A stretch of DNA of 64,000 nt from assembly GCF_013282625.1 (NCBI RefSeq), contig NZ_CP054020.1, positions 310,001 to 374,000 of the forward strand, in the 5' to 3' direction. The notes under the pieces are model-generated. The model was not told the origin of the DNA and made no database searches. It saw nothing but the letters and a program-made list of their open reading frames with translations. The DNA comes from Thiomicrorhabdus xiamenensis. Its GTDB lineage: Bacteria > Pseudomonadota > Gammaproteobacteria > Thiomicrospirales > Thiomicrospiraceae. Both the position numbers and the translations under genes were made by a program. Below, piece by piece: positions 32,458-42,316 of this stretch; within the stretch, counting starts at the first letter, position 1; each line of letters opens with the position of its first letter.

Positions 32458-33265
32458 TGTTTTGCCCATAGTCGAATGTCATGCGTTGGAATACGCGTTG
32501 CTGTCCGTCCAATACTTCAATATGCCACCGTCCCTGGCGACTGCTGCTCATGAGCTGTGTGCTGGTAAGCGAATGCTCTCCTGCGCTCAATTCATAAGAC
32601 TGCTTCTGTATCTCTAATCCATTATAACGCCATACCAGAAACAGAGTGCCTGCACTATTCAAGCGGACTTGCGTATGGAATGCAAGTTTTCTCAAGTACT
32701 TAGGAAGCAACGCTATCGAGTTTGCACTATCTGTCTGCAGGTCGAGAGGGATGTTTTCTGTGTCGGCGACAAGGCGGGGTTGGGCGATTTCTACTTCCAG
32801 ATTTGCTGTCAATGGCGCCAAGGGCGTTTTGCGCGCTTCCTGCTGTGCATACAGACGTTGTTGATCACTGATATCGCGACGCTGTTCATCGGAAAGCAGG
32901 GTGATTGTCTCGGAGTGCGTCTGCGCAATAGCAGAAGAAGGGACCGGAGTTTCAGGTTCTGCGGCGACTTGGGGGTTCTGTTCATGGGCTTGTTTGAGCA
33001 TTACACCGGCCGTAGCCAAGCCGCCAAGCACCATGATAATCAGCCAGGCGATGCGGTAGCGCCAGTCAGGTTTGTTTAACAACTCCTGCTGGCGAACCAT
33101 GTCGTCTTGTGCGGCTTGCCAACCTTCAACAAAATATTCGCGCATCCGACCGTCGTGGCGAATGTCGTGCGGCATCTGCGCATGACCTTTTCCGGCCAGG
33201 GCAAGGCGATAGCCGGTTTTATAAGCGCGTTGATAGTCCGGATTGTCGGTATCCGCAATCGCCAT
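32444..33265 (-). CDS. RMF-like / TM / DUF2914 protein
   Basis: A 273-residue protein with an unusual order of parts. Residues about 11-55 (RAYKTGYRLALAGK, then HDGRMREYFVEGWQAAQDD) resemble ribosome modulation factor, the small hibernation protein. One transmembrane helix follows (about 72-90). A low-complexity Pro/Gln/Ala stretch leads to a C-terminal domain (about 205-268, LFLVWRYNGLEIQKQSYEL and GRWHIEVLDGQQRVFQR) typical of DUF2914. The topology puts the RMF-like part in the cytoplasm and DUF2914 in the periplasm. It starts two bases after the ftsY stop. Function unknown. Confidence 0.75.
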   Translation of the reverse strand: MAIADTDNPDYQRAYKTGYRLALAGKGHAQMPHDIRHDGRMREYFVEGWQAAQDDMVRQQELLNKPDWRYRIAWLIIMVLGGLATAGVMLKQAHEQNPQVAAEPETPVPSSAIAQTHSETITLLSDEQRRDISDQQRLYAQQEARKTPLAPLTANLEVEIAQPRLVADTENIPLDLQTDSANSIALLPKYLRKLAFHTQVRLNSAGTLFLVWRYNGLEIQKQSYELSAGEHSLTSTQLMSSSRQGRWHIEVLDGQQRVFQRMTFDYGQNNESH

Positions 33266-33267
33266 AA

Positions 33268-34542
33268 TTACTTCTGATCAAAGAGGGCTTCGGTAAAGTC
33301 CTTGCTGTCGAACGGGCGCAGGTCGTCAATTTTTTCGCCGACACCGATAAAACGGATCGGAATGTGCGACTGTTCCGCCAAGGCGTAGACAATCCCGCCC
33401 TTGGCAGTTCCGTCCAGTTTGGTCAATGTGATCCCGGAAACCTGAACCGCTTCGTGGAATTGTTTGGTTTGGTTAAGTGCATTCTGTCCGGTCCCTGCGT
33501 CGATTACCAGCATGACTTCGTGCGGAGCGGTGGCGTCAACTTTACCGATAACGCGCTTCACTTTTTTCAACTCTTCCATCAGGTTGGATTGTGTATGCAA
33601 GCGTCCGGCGGTATCGGCAATCAACACATCGATGTTTTTTGCTTTGGCAGACTGAACGGCGTCAAAGATAACCGCAGCCGAATCGGCGCCGGTTTTCTGT
33701 GCGATAACCGGGACATTGTTGCGTTCGCCCCAAGTCTGCAACTGTTCGACCGCCGCTGCGCGGAATGTATCTCCGGCCGCCAGCATGACTGATTTGCCTT
33801 CCATCTGGAATTTCTTGGCGAGCTTACCGATGGTAGTCGTCTTGCCGACCCCGTTAATACCGACCATCAGAATGATATAAGGGCCGTCGTTGGCTTTCAG
33901 GAAATCGTCGATCTCCAGCGGACGGCTCATAGGATCAATGATTTCCTGCAATTGTGTTTTTAGCGCGTCAATCAGTGCCTGTGGATCTTTAAGTTCCTTT
34001 CGCGAAACCTGATCGGTCAGATTCTGGATAATACGGTCGGTGGCATCGATTCCGACATCTGCAGTGAGCAAGATCATCTCCAGATCGTCGAGCAGATCCG
34101 CGTCGATTTCTTTTTTTCCGAGAATCAGGCTGCTCAGGCTATCGGTAAAGCTTTTACGTGTTTTGCTCAAACCGTCCTTGAGGCGGGCAAAGAGACCTTT
34201 TTTCTTTTGCGGTTCCTCGGCAGCAGCGGTCGCTGCTTGAGTCGGTTGCTTTGGCTCTGTCTCTGGCGTATTTTCGGGGATTGTCGTTTCCGCAGGCGAT
34301 TCGTCAGGCTTCGTTTCTGCCGCAAGAACCGTTTCGGCAGAAGGGGATTCCGTCTTTTGTACTACTTCCGCTGCTTCTTCTCGTATTGCATCGGATGCCG
34401 CCGGGGCTTCTTCTTGGACTTCTTCTCTAGCTTGTTCAGGGGCGGGCTGAGCCTCTTCCGCCGGAATTTCGTTTAGCGCATTACTATCGTTATTTTCTTC
34501 GGTTTCGTGTGTTTGTTTCTTTTTGCGGAAAAAGCTAAACAT
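33268..34542 (-). CDS. ftsY: signal recognition particle receptor FtsY
   Basis: A 424-residue SRP receptor GTPase at the inner membrane. An acidic, Glu/Ala/Pro-rich A domain (about 10-110), then the NG domain: GINGVGKTTTIGKLA (about 228-242), DTFRAAAVEQL, DTAGR and TKLDGTAKGG. It docks SRP-bound ribosomes at SecYEG. The first gene of a minus-strand operon with the RMF-like and SLT genes; divergent from the M16 peptidases. Confidence 0.96.
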   Translation of the reverse strand: MFSFFRKKKQTHETEENNDSNALNEIPAEEAQPAPEQAREEVQEEAPAASDAIREEAAEVVQKTESPSAETVLAAETKPDESPAETTIPENTPETEPKQPTQAATAAAEEPQKKKGLFARLKDGLSKTRKSFTDSLSSLILGKKEIDADLLDDLEMILLTADVGIDATDRIIQNLTDQVSRKELKDPQALIDALKTQLQEIIDPMSRPLEIDDFLKANDGPYIILMVGINGVGKTTTIGKLAKKFQMEGKSVMLAAGDTFRAAAVEQLQTWGERNNVPVIAQKTGADSAAVIFDAVQSAKAKNIDVLIADTAGRLHTQSNLMEELKKVKRVIGKVDATAPHEVMLVIDAGTGQNALNQTKQFHEAVQVSGITLTKLDGTAKGGIVYALAEQSHIPIRFIGVGEKIDDLRPFDSKDFTEALFDQK

Positions 34543-34687
34543 TGAGTTGTTCCTGTTTCAGGGTTTATTAAGACTTGAAATCGTAAGGCGGCTTTATTAT
34601 AAAGCAAAATACAATGAAATCCTGCATGCCGCAAGCGATAAGCGCCTGCCGGTAAAGCAAAATCGAATCGAAGGGAGTATTTCAGGA

Positions 34688-36079
34688 ATGAAGGGCGTAC
34701 AGAGATTGGGCCAACAGCTGGTTTTGTTGGTTGCTTTCGGGATTATGAGCGGTTCGGCACTGGCCTCAATCAGTGAGTATCAGCTGGATAACGGTATGCA
34801 TGTGGTGGTCAAGGAGGATCATCGGGCACCGGTTGTGGTGCACCAGGTTTGGTATAAGGTCGGATCGAACTATGAACCGAACGGCATTACCGGAATTTCC
34901 CATATGCTGGAACACATGATGTTCAAAGGCACGAAAACTTTGCAGCCGGGCGAATTTTCCAAACGGGTTGCGCAGTTGGGCGGTGAAGAGAATGCCTTCA
35001 CTTCAACCGATTACACGGCTTATTATCAGGTCGTCGGTAAGCAGCATCTCGAGGAGGTTATGCGTCTCGAATCGGATCGCATGCGTAACATTGTTATTAC
35101 CGATGAAGAGTTCAAAAAAGAGCGCGATGTCGTAACGGAGGAGCGTCGCTGGCGGGTAGAAGATAAACCGGCCGGTAAACTTTACGAGCAATTCAAGGCG
35201 GCGGCGTTTGTCAGCAGTCCTGCTCGTCAACCGACGATTGGCTGGATGCAGGATATCCGTCATTACACAGTCGAGGATGCGCGTCGGTGGTACCGGAAAT
35301 GGTACGCGCCGAATAATGCCACTTTGGTTGTGGTCGGAGACGTTGATCCGGAGTCGGTTTATCAGTTGGCGAAAAAATACTATGGCGCCTATGAGCCGGA
35401 AGAGATTACGGCGCCCAAGCCGCAGCGTGAATTCAAGCAGGAAGGCGAGCGCCGGATCACTCTGCAAGGCGCAACCAAGCTGCCGCAGTTGCTGATCGGC
35501 TTTCACGTCCCGACTCTGGTGACGGCGAAGAGTGATGAAGAGAAGGCGGAAGTTTATGCGTTGAGCGTGTTAAGCGATATTCTCGCCGGGGACGATTCGG
35601 CGCGTTTCAGTAAGAATCTGGTTCGCGGCAGCAAGGTTGTCGCCTCTGCCGGAAGCAGTTTTGATGCGACTGATCGTTTGCAGGCGCTGTTTATTTTGCA
35701 CGCCACTCCGAATGAAGGCAAGACGCCGCAAGAAGCCGAACAGGCTTTGTGGGCGGAAATCCAAAAACTTCAGCAGCAACCGATTTCCCAGGACGAACTG
35801 GATCGCGTGCTGGCTCAGTCCGAAGCGCAGTACATCTATCATCAGGACTCCATTCAGTCGCAGGCGATTATTCTCGGCTCTTTGCTGAGTGTCGGTCTTC
35901 CGGCCGATACGCTGGATAACTGGGTGGAGAATCTGCGTCGGGTCACGCCGCAAATGATTCAAGCGGTCACCCGTAAATATTTTTCGCCGGAGCAACAAAC
36001 AGTGGCGGTTCTGGTCCCGAATGGAGAAGAGGCGTCCAGTCCTACGAACGGCGCCCTGCCAGGAAAAGGAGTTCATTAA
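34688..36079 (+). CDS. M16 zinc peptidase, active subunit
   Basis: A 463-residue periplasmic or secreted M16 metallopeptidase. Signal peptide (about 1-26, ending SALA). Inverted zinc motif HMLEH at His72-Glu75-His76; the distal Glu lies near residue 152 (RLESDRMRN). ATG 34688 is chosen because AGGGAG lies ten bases upstream and a signal peptide follows. A longer frame to 34523 overlaps ftsY and has no ribosome site. The stop codon overlaps the next gene's start by one base, and the partner subunit supplies the second half of the active site. Confidence 0.88.
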   Translation: MKGVQRLGQQLVLLVAFGIMSGSALASISEYQLDNGMHVVVKEDHRAPVVVHQVWYKVGSNYEPNGITGISHMLEHMMFKGTKTLQPGEFSKRVAQLGGEENAFTSTDYTAYYQVVGKQHLEEVMRLESDRMRNIVITDEEFKKERDVVTEERRWRVEDKPAGKLYEQFKAAAFVSSPARQPTIGWMQDIRHYTVEDARRWYRKWYAPNNATLVVVGDVDPESVYQLAKKYYGAYEPEEITAPKPQREFKQEGERRITLQGATKLPQLLIGFHVPTLVTAKSDEEKAEVYALSVLSDILAGDDSARFSKNLVRGSKVVASAGSSFDATDRLQALFILHATPNEGKTPQEAEQALWAEIQKLQQQPISQDELDRVLAQSEAQYIYHQDSIQSQAIILGSLLSVGLPADTLDNWVENLRRVTPQMIQAVTRKYFSPEQQTVAVLVPNGEEASSPTNGALPGKGVH

Positions 36080-37386
36080 TGTTGCAGTCAGCTTATCGTT
36101 TCTTTATTGCCTTTATTTTATTGGCCGTTTCCCTGAATGCGTCGGCGGAGGTTGAGATCCACTCCTGGATGACCGACCGCGGAAGTAAGGTTATGTATGT
36201 TCATTCCGCTGAATTGCCGATGCTGGATATTGAAGTGACCTTTGATGCCGGCGCGATTCGCGACGGTGATGCCTGGGGATTGGCCTCGTTTACCGCGGAT
36301 TTGATCGGAACTGCGACCAAAAATCAGAATGAAGATCAGATTGCCGACCGTTTCAACCGCATCGGTGCACAATTCGGCGGTGGTGCGAGTCGCGATAATG
36401 CCAGTTTTAATTTACGTACTCTGACACGCGATGCCGTTATGCAACAAGCGTTTAAGCAGTATGTCGATGTATTGAGTCAGGCGCAGTTCGAGCCGGAGAT
36501 TATTGAGCGCGAACGCAAACGGCTGTTGCTAGGGATCAAGCAAAAGTCGATGAAGCCGCAGTCGGTGTTAAGCGATCAGCTTTGGGAGACGCTTTATCCG
36601 CAACACCCATACGGGCATCCTGTCAGCGGAACGGAAAAGACGGTTGCTCAACTGACTCAGGCGGAAATAGAGTCTTTCTACCGCCATTATTACAACGCCA
36701 ATAATGCCGTTATCGCCATTGTCGGCAACGTCGATCGCCAGCAGGCTGAGGCAATGGCGAACGAGATTTCACGATCTTTGCCCAAGGGCAGTAAGCCGGC
36801 ACCTTTGGCAAAACCCATTAAAGTGAAACAAGCTCAAGAGATCAAAACGGAATTTCCGTCTTCGCAGACCTATTATGCTTTAGCTCAGGTTGGCATCGAA
36901 CGCGGTAATAAGGACTATATTCCGCTGTTTGTCGGCAATCACCTTTTCGGAGGCAGCGGTTTCGGTTCTTACCTGATGGAAGAGGTGCGTGAAAAGCGCG
37001 GACTGGTTTACAGTGTGTACAGCTATTTTGCGCCAATGAAGCAAAACGGCCCTTTTGTGATCGGACTGTCAACCAAGAATGCCTCCGCGAAAGAAGCCGA
37101 CGAAGTGGTGCGCCAGACACTGGCGGATTTTATGCAGGACTTTTCCGACGAACGCCTGCAGGCGATTAAGGATAATCTGGTTGGTGGTTTCCCGTTGCGC
37201 ATCGACAGCAACGGCAAGATCCTCGGCTATATTTCCATGATCGGTTTTTACGGATTGCCTCTGGATTATCTGGAGTGGTTCCCGCAGCAGGTCGAAAAAG
37301 TGACCAAAGAGGATATCCTCTCTGCGTGGAAACGCCATGTCCATCCGGACAGAATGCTTAAGCTGATGGTCGGTCAGCCACAATAA
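36079..37386 (+). CDS. M16 peptidase-like, non-zinc subunit
   Basis: A 435-residue M16 family protein with a signal peptide (about 1-23, ending ASA). The HxxEH zinc motif is missing (GLASFTADLIG stands in its place), but the C-terminal substrate-binding R/Y region is present: GSYLMEEVREKRGLVYSVYSYF (about 297-318). Such pairs act as heterodimers, as in mitochondrial processing peptidase. Translationally coupled to the active subunit. Confidence 0.86.
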   Translation: MLQSAYRFFIAFILLAVSLNASAEVEIHSWMTDRGSKVMYVHSAELPMLDIEVTFDAGAIRDGDAWGLASFTADLIGTATKNQNEDQIADRFNRIGAQFGGGASRDNASFNLRTLTRDAVMQQAFKQYVDVLSQAQFEPEIIERERKRLLLGIKQKSMKPQSVLSDQLWETLYPQHPYGHPVSGTEKTVAQLTQAEIESFYRHYYNANNAVIAIVGNVDRQQAEAMANEISRSLPKGSKPAPLAKPIKVKQAQEIKTEFPSSQTYYALAQVGIERGNKDYIPLFVGNHLFGGSGFGSYLMEEVREKRGLVYSVYSYFAPMKQNGPFVIGLSTKNASAKEADEVVRQTLADFMQDFSDERLQAIKDNLVGGFPLRIDSNGKILGYISMIGFYGLPLDYLEWFPQQVEKVTKEDILSAWKRHVHPDRMLKLMVGQPQ

Positions 37387-37404
37387 GATCAAGGATGTGT
37401 TCTT

Positions 37405-37428
37405 AGCCCGCTTGCAGCGGGCTTTTTA
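37405..37428 (+). terminator. terminator after M16 pair
   Basis: AGCCCGC / GCGGGCT with a TTGCA loop and a T5 run. Confidence 0.88.
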
Positions 37429-37449
37429 TTGCTGTGGTTAAGGGGCGCT

Positions 37450-39222
37450 TCAAGCGACCGCGCTTTGTGGAACGGGTTGATTTGTAGGTTCTTCCACTGC
37501 GGCATCCGGCATATAGCGATTGCGCTTTTTGGCTTTGATTTTATCGATTTCAACAAATATGAAGGCGTCGATACAGTCGCTGAAAAGCGGATCGATATTG
37601 AAATCGATAAAGCGGCAGCCTTTGTCCTCGCAGAGTTCGGCGTATTGTTTGAATAGAGTCGGTAGCTTAACGCCTTCCAATGCCAGCAGGGCATTGAGCT
37701 TTTTCAGGCTGTTACTGTAGTCGCCGCTGAATTCCTCTGCGGCAATCGCCTGACTGGCCGGACTGATGTTAAATGGCTGTCTGGCGGTCGCCAAAGACTG
37801 GAAGTCGCCAAACTGTTGCAGGTAGAATCCGGCAATTAATTCTTTGGCGGTTTGCGGATAAGCGTTGGAGAGACTTACCGGACCGAACATGTATTTAATT
37901 TCCGGATGTCTCTGCAGATAGGCGCCAATACCGAACCAGAGGTAATCCAGGCTGCGTTTCCCCCAATATTTCGGTTGCACGAAACTACGTCCCAGTTCCA
38001 GCGCCTGCGGTAATTGCTGCTGTAATCGGTCATTGAATTCGAACAGACTGGTGCAGTAGATTTCGGCGCCGGTTTTATTGCGCTTCTGGGATTCCAGATA
38101 ATTTCTACCCAGACGATAGGCTCCGACAATTTCCCACTCTTCTTCATCCCATAGGACAAGGTGCTGGTACAGGGCATCGTAATGATCCAGATCGATGGTT
38201 TTTCCCGTTCCCTCTTCGACGGTGCGGAAGGTCAGTTCACGTAAACGGCCGATTTCATGCATAACCGGCGAGTTGGCGTCGTAATCAAACAGATAGATTT
38301 TTTTGCGATCCTGAGTTTCCCCGAGCAGTTGGCCGTTAATGATCGACTGGCGTAGCGCCTTACGGTCAATGGGGTGTGCAATGGTTTCCATGGTTGGCAG
38401 GAACGGCTTCTTTTTGAGTTTTTTCGGCTTACCCAGGCGGTACAGATGTTTGCGGAAAGCGTTTGCCAGACGTTTTCCCTGAATGTCGGATGCAGCCAGT
38501 GTTTTTGAGCTGATTGCTTTACCGATATGAAACTCGATCTGCTGGGCCTTTTTATTGAACATTTCCTGAACCAGCATCAGGGTGCCAAGCGGCTTATAAA
38601 GCGTCGACAGACTGTAGAACAGAGCGGAGTTTCGGGCATCGATACAGATCGGCAGGACGGGCGCCTGACTTTTGCGGGCAAGTTTCAGAAAGCCGCTTTT
38701 CCATGGGCCGTCCTTGACGCCGTTCGGTCTGATCCGCGAGACTTCGCCGGCCGGAAAAATAATCACCGCCTGTTCGTTTTCCAGAGCGTGCAACATCGCT
38801 TTAAAAGCGGCTTTGTGACTGTTGCCGTTGAGGTTGTCGAGCGGCAGAAAAAGGTCTTGCAGCGGCTGGATATTGGCCAGCAAGTCATTGGCGACAATAC
38901 GCACATCGGGACGCACCGAGCGCACCAGTTTCAATAATGCCAGCCCGTCCAGGGAACCGATCGGGTGATTGGCGACAATAATGACTTTGCCGTCGGCCGG
39001 AATACGGTTGAGCTGTGAATGGTTGACCTGATAGCTGAATTCAAAGTGTTCCAGAACCTGATCGAGAAAAGCGAAGCCGCGCAAATGTCGATTGGTTTCG
39101 ATAAACTGGTTGATCTCGTCCTCATGCAACAGTTTTTTGAGCATTTTGACGATGAGCGGATAAGCCGGTTTGGAGGAAAGGTTTGGCCATTTTTCCGCAA
39201 TGGCTTGTTCGATATGTAGCAT
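37450..39222 (-). CDS. olsF: bifunctional ornithine lipid synthase (OlsF type)
   Basis: A 590-residue two-domain acyltransferase. The N-terminal PlsC-like part (about 50-260) has NHPIGSLDG with His86 and Asp92 and IFPAGEVSR near 155; this would O-acylate lyso-ornithine lipid. The C-terminal GNAT-like OlsB part (about 285-520) contains REL-FRTVEEGTG, YRLGR and SFVQPKYWGKRSLDYLW; this would N-acylate ornithine. Fusion of the two halves is the OlsF arrangement known in Serratia and Bacteroidetes. Ornithine lipids lack phosphorus. A Pho-box-like array lies upstream (39277-39316). Confidence 0.82.
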   Translation of the reverse strand: MLHIEQAIAEKWPNLSSKPAYPLIVKMLKKLLHEDEINQFIETNRHLRGFAFLDQVLEHFEFSYQVNHSQLNRIPADGKVIIVANHPIGSLDGLALLKLVRSVRPDVRIVANDLLANIQPLQDLFLPLDNLNGNSHKAAFKAMLHALENEQAVIIFPAGEVSRIRPNGVKDGPWKSGFLKLARKSQAPVLPICIDARNSALFYSLSTLYKPLGTLMLVQEMFNKKAQQIEFHIGKAISSKTLAASDIQGKRLANAFRKHLYRLGKPKKLKKKPFLPTMETIAHPIDRKALRQSIINGQLLGETQDRKKIYLFDYDANSPVMHEIGRLRELTFRTVEEGTGKTIDLDHYDALYQHLVLWDEEEWEIVGAYRLGRNYLESQKRNKTGAEIYCTSLFEFNDRLQQQLPQALELGRSFVQPKYWGKRSLDYLWFGIGAYLQRHPEIKYMFGPVSLSNAYPQTAKELIAGFYLQQFGDFQSLATARQPFNISPASQAIAAEEFSGDYSNSLKKLNALLALEGVKLPTLFKQYAELCEDKGCRFIDFNIDPLFSDCIDAFIFVEIDKIKAKKRNRYMPDAAVEEPTNQPVPQSAVA

Positions 39223-39245
39223 GATCTTCTCGCACAGTAACAGTC

Positions 39246-39316
39246 ATTCTAGTCAGAGAGATTGTGTCTCTGGAAGGTGAAGACGGTATGAAAGCGGTAT
39301 GAAGCTTAAATGACAC
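39246..39316 (-). promoter_or_regulatory. Pho-box-like array upstream of olsF
   Basis: Read on the minus strand, four 7-mers occur at exact 11-bp steps: GTGTCAT (39310-39316), GCTTCAT (39299-39305), CTTTCAT (39288-39294), TCTTCAC (39277-39283). The PhoB consensus is CTGTCAT repeated every 11 bp. A possible -10, TAGAAT, lies at 39246-39251. The olsF start is 55 bases beyond the array. Confidence 0.5.
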
Positions 39317-39564
39317 AAGGTCTAATTTCATTGGTCAAGAAGTTGCGTGCTCTTATAAAACCGGGTTTTGGACTTATCGACAAAGCCGCTTTCGGGGCTG
39401 GTACGAAACCGATAAAATTGTAAAAATAGGTTGCGGAACCGTTTGGAAGAGGCCAAACTGCTGCCGCAGACATTCCGGCTAATGGCTGTGAAAAAGAGCC
39501 TTTCCCCGAGTTGCATGCGATTTCGGGAGCGAAACGGTACCCGCTGGAATAAACAGGAGCGATT
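39317..39564. other. intergenic region between olsF and the LysR gene
   Basis: The 342-base gap (39223-39564) contains the Pho-box-like array near olsF; the remaining 248 bases show no open frame on the plus strand with a ribosome site and no clear hairpin. It should hold the LysR promoter. Confidence 0.6.
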
Positions 39565-40503
39565 ATGAAAATAGATCTGGATGCACTTAAGCTTGAGCAG
39601 CTGTCTATCCTGCTGGCGGTTGTCGAGCAGGGCAGTTTTGCGGCGGTTGCGCAGAAACGAAATATCAGTGCCTCATCTATTTCTCGCACCATTCAGGGGT
39701 TGGAAAAGCAGCTTGGTTTCCCTCTGTTCGAGCGCAGCACTCGTCATCTGCAGTTAACCGAGGCGGGGGCTATCTATTGCGAGTCGATTCTACCGGGGAT
39801 TGAGATGATCCGTACCGCGCAGGCCAAGGCGCTGGACAGTCAGAACACGGTACAGGGGACGTTAAAAGTCACCCTGCCTCCCGGGTTTGGTGAGGTTAAA
39901 GTCGTACCGCTTTTGAAAAAATTCCGTGAGTTACACCCTCAGCTTAAACTCGAATTACTGATTACCGGGGAATGTCTGGATTTCAATAAAGACCGAATTG
40001 ATGTCGCGGTTCGTGTCGGCGGACAGATCAGCTCGGAATTTACCGTGGTTCCGCTGACGACCGTTAAATTATTCTTGTGTGCTTCGCCGGAATTTTTGGC
40101 GCAATATCCGGTGGAAACACTGGAAGATGTGCAGAATGTTCCTGCGTTGCACTTTCTGGATTACGATACCTGGTTTTTCCGCAACCTGTACGAAGAGGGG
40201 GCGGAAAGAATCGAACTGCCGGTTCAGCGCACGATATATGCCTCGAATGTCAGCGCGGTGGGCAAAATGTGTATTGAAGGGATGGGCATCGCTCTGGTTC
40301 CGAACTGGTTGGTCAACGAAGAGTTGCGCAGTGGAAAATTGGTGCGTCTTTTACCTGACTATGAAATCGGTGTGAACGAATTTTCCTATAAAGTCAGCCT
40401 GATCTATCAGGGCAGGGGGTATCTGCCGATGAAAACCCGGGTATTTGCCGAATTCATGGAACGTGAACTGAGTGAATTGAATTACTTCCAGGCACTTGAT
40501 TAA
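39565..40503 (+). CDS. LysR family transcriptional regulator
   Basis: A 312-residue LTTR. The winged helix-turn-helix occupies about residues 10-68 (SFAAVAQKRNISASSISRTI is the HTH core, with LEKQLGFPLFER after it). The periplasmic-binding-like effector domain spans about 95-300. It resembles the GcvA/DsdC-like or YafC-like branch. LTTRs usually control a neighbouring divergent gene, here olsF, but the Pho-like array upstream of olsF makes another control route likely. Effector unknown. Confidence 0.88.
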   Translation: MKIDLDALKLEQLSILLAVVEQGSFAAVAQKRNISASSISRTIQGLEKQLGFPLFERSTRHLQLTEAGAIYCESILPGIEMIRTAQAKALDSQNTVQGTLKVTLPPGFGEVKVVPLLKKFRELHPQLKLELLITGECLDFNKDRIDVAVRVGGQISSEFTVVPLTTVKLFLCASPEFLAQYPVETLEDVQNVPALHFLDYDTWFFRNLYEEGAERIELPVQRTIYASNVSAVGKMCIEGMGIALVPNWLVNEELRSGKLVRLLPDYEIGVNEFSYKVSLIYQGRGYLPMKTRVFAEFMERELSELNYFQALD

Positions 40504-40552
40504 GCGAAAAGATTGTAACGGTTAGTAAACCAGATTATTGATAAAGGACATT

Positions 40553-41170
40553 ATGCGTCGTACCAGCAAATCTAATTCTCGACGTCAGACCGGACGTGGA
40601 CAACAGGCCGCCGTCGGTGAAGTTCGTCTGATCGGCGGTGATTGGCGTGGGCGTAAATTGCCGGTTTTAAGCGCCGAAGGGCTTAGACCGACCTCGGATC
40701 GAGTACGCGAGACGTTGTTTAACTGGCTGCAGTTTGAAATTCCCGGAGCAAGCTGCCTGGATATGTTTGCCGGTTCCGGTGCTTTGGGCTTTGAGGCTCT
40801 GTCACGCGGTGCGAAACACTGTTTGTTTCTGGAACTGTCGACCGATAACGCCGGGCAGTTGCGCAGTAATCTGCAGGTTCTCAAGAGTGATAAAGGGCAG
40901 GTGCTTCAGAGTGACAGTCTGCAATGGCTGGATCAGGAGGCGACGCAGACATTTGATGTGGTTTTTGTCGATCCGCCGTTTAACCAGGGACTGATGCAAC
41001 CGGCGGTGGATTTACTTTTCACCAACCGCTGGGTCGATCCCGAGCATGCCTGGCTGTATCTTGAGCAGGAAAAGTCGCTCGATTGGCCGCAGTTACCGGA
41101 AGGGTGGCACTGCTACCGAGAGAAAACCACCTCGCAAGTGCGTTTCGGACTGTTTTGCAAACAGGAGTAG
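40553..41170 (+). CDS. rsmD: 16S rRNA (guanine-966-N2)-methyltransferase
   Basis: A 205-residue Rossmann SAM enzyme. Basic N-terminal tail (about 1-25), then RPTSDRVRETLFNWL, CLDMFAGSGALGFEALSRGA (SAM motif I, about 66-85) and the catalytic DPPF motif (about 143-146). ATG 40553 has AAGGA four bases upstream. In many genomes rsmD is near ftsY and coaD; coaD follows here after the DUF2789 gene. Confidence 0.94.
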   Translation: MRRTSKSNSRRQTGRGQQAAVGEVRLIGGDWRGRKLPVLSAEGLRPTSDRVRETLFNWLQFEIPGASCLDMFAGSGALGFEALSRGAKHCLFLELSTDNAGQLRSNLQVLKSDKGQVLQSDSLQWLDQEATQTFDVVFVDPPFNQGLMQPAVDLLFTNRWVDPEHAWLYLEQEKSLDWPQLPEGWHCYREKTTSQVRFGLFCKQE

Positions 41171-41176
41171 AAGTTT

Positions 41177-41410
41177 TTAAGTGCGCAGCAGTGCATCAAG
41201 ATGATCAACCACTTCGGCCCAGTCGGCATCTTCCTGTATCGCTTGGCTTAAAAAGGCCGCTTGCCCCTCATTCCAGAATGAGGCTTGTGCCAAGGGTGTC
41301 GCTGTATCCAGTCCTTTGTGGCGTTCGATAAAGTTATCAATATCGCTGTCGGAGTCCGGCAGGCCAAGCTGGGCGAAGAGTGCATTAAGCGTATGATCCG
41401 GCAATTCCAT
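41177..41410 (-). CDS. DUF2789 small protein
   Basis: A 77-residue acidic soluble protein of the DUF2789 family; the N-terminal LPDHTLNALFAQLGLPD and central FIERHKGL are characteristic. Function unknown. It is convergent with rsmD, ending six bases from its stop. Confidence 0.8.
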   Translation of the reverse strand: MELPDHTLNALFAQLGLPDSDSDIDNFIERHKGLDTATPLAQASFWNEGQAAFLSQAIQEDADWAEVVDHLDALLRT

Positions 41411-41507
41411 AAAGCGCTCCTTAAATCACTACGGGAAAAGAAGAAGTTTCTCTTTATGATACAAACTTTTATGTCGCTCGCAAAGTCGACAGATTCCGGT
41501 ATCATAG

Positions 41508-42035
<528 letters not shown>

Positions 42036-42128
42036 GAAAACGCTAATGTCGTGATGGTGTCACTTTTTGTTCATTTTGATGGCTTAAATAATCAAGTATG
42101 CTTATTAATACTTAAAGCCAGGGCAATT

Positions 42129-42155
42129 AACTCTGTTTTTACACGGAGTTTTTTT
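42129..42155 (+). terminator. terminator after coaD
   Basis: AACTCTGT / ACGGAGTT with a T7 run. Confidence 0.75.
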
Positions 42156-42316
42156 ATAACTAAATTTTATTAGTTTTCTTTTGGCTATAGGTTTTAACTA
42201 TTAAAAGTTTAAGAATAAACAATTGGCACTTTGAAACCTGAAAGTATATTCTTATGCATACATTAACAAGGTTTATATAAAAGCAAATTACTCAAAACTT
42301 CTTGAAGGAGAACATG

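Noticed and set aside
34523-34687. N-terminal extension of the M16 peptidase
   Set aside because: It overlaps ftsY, has no ribosome site, and would bury the signal peptide seen from 34688.
39306-39692. 128-residue minus-strand frame at the LysR start
   Set aside because: It overlaps the LysR helix-turn-helix coding region in antisense and has no ribosome site or recognisable family.
42057-42074. Fourth Pho box (GTGTCAC, TGTTCAT at 11 bp)
   Set aside because: Only two repeats, about 240 bases from the peroxiredoxin start and separated from it by the coaD terminator.
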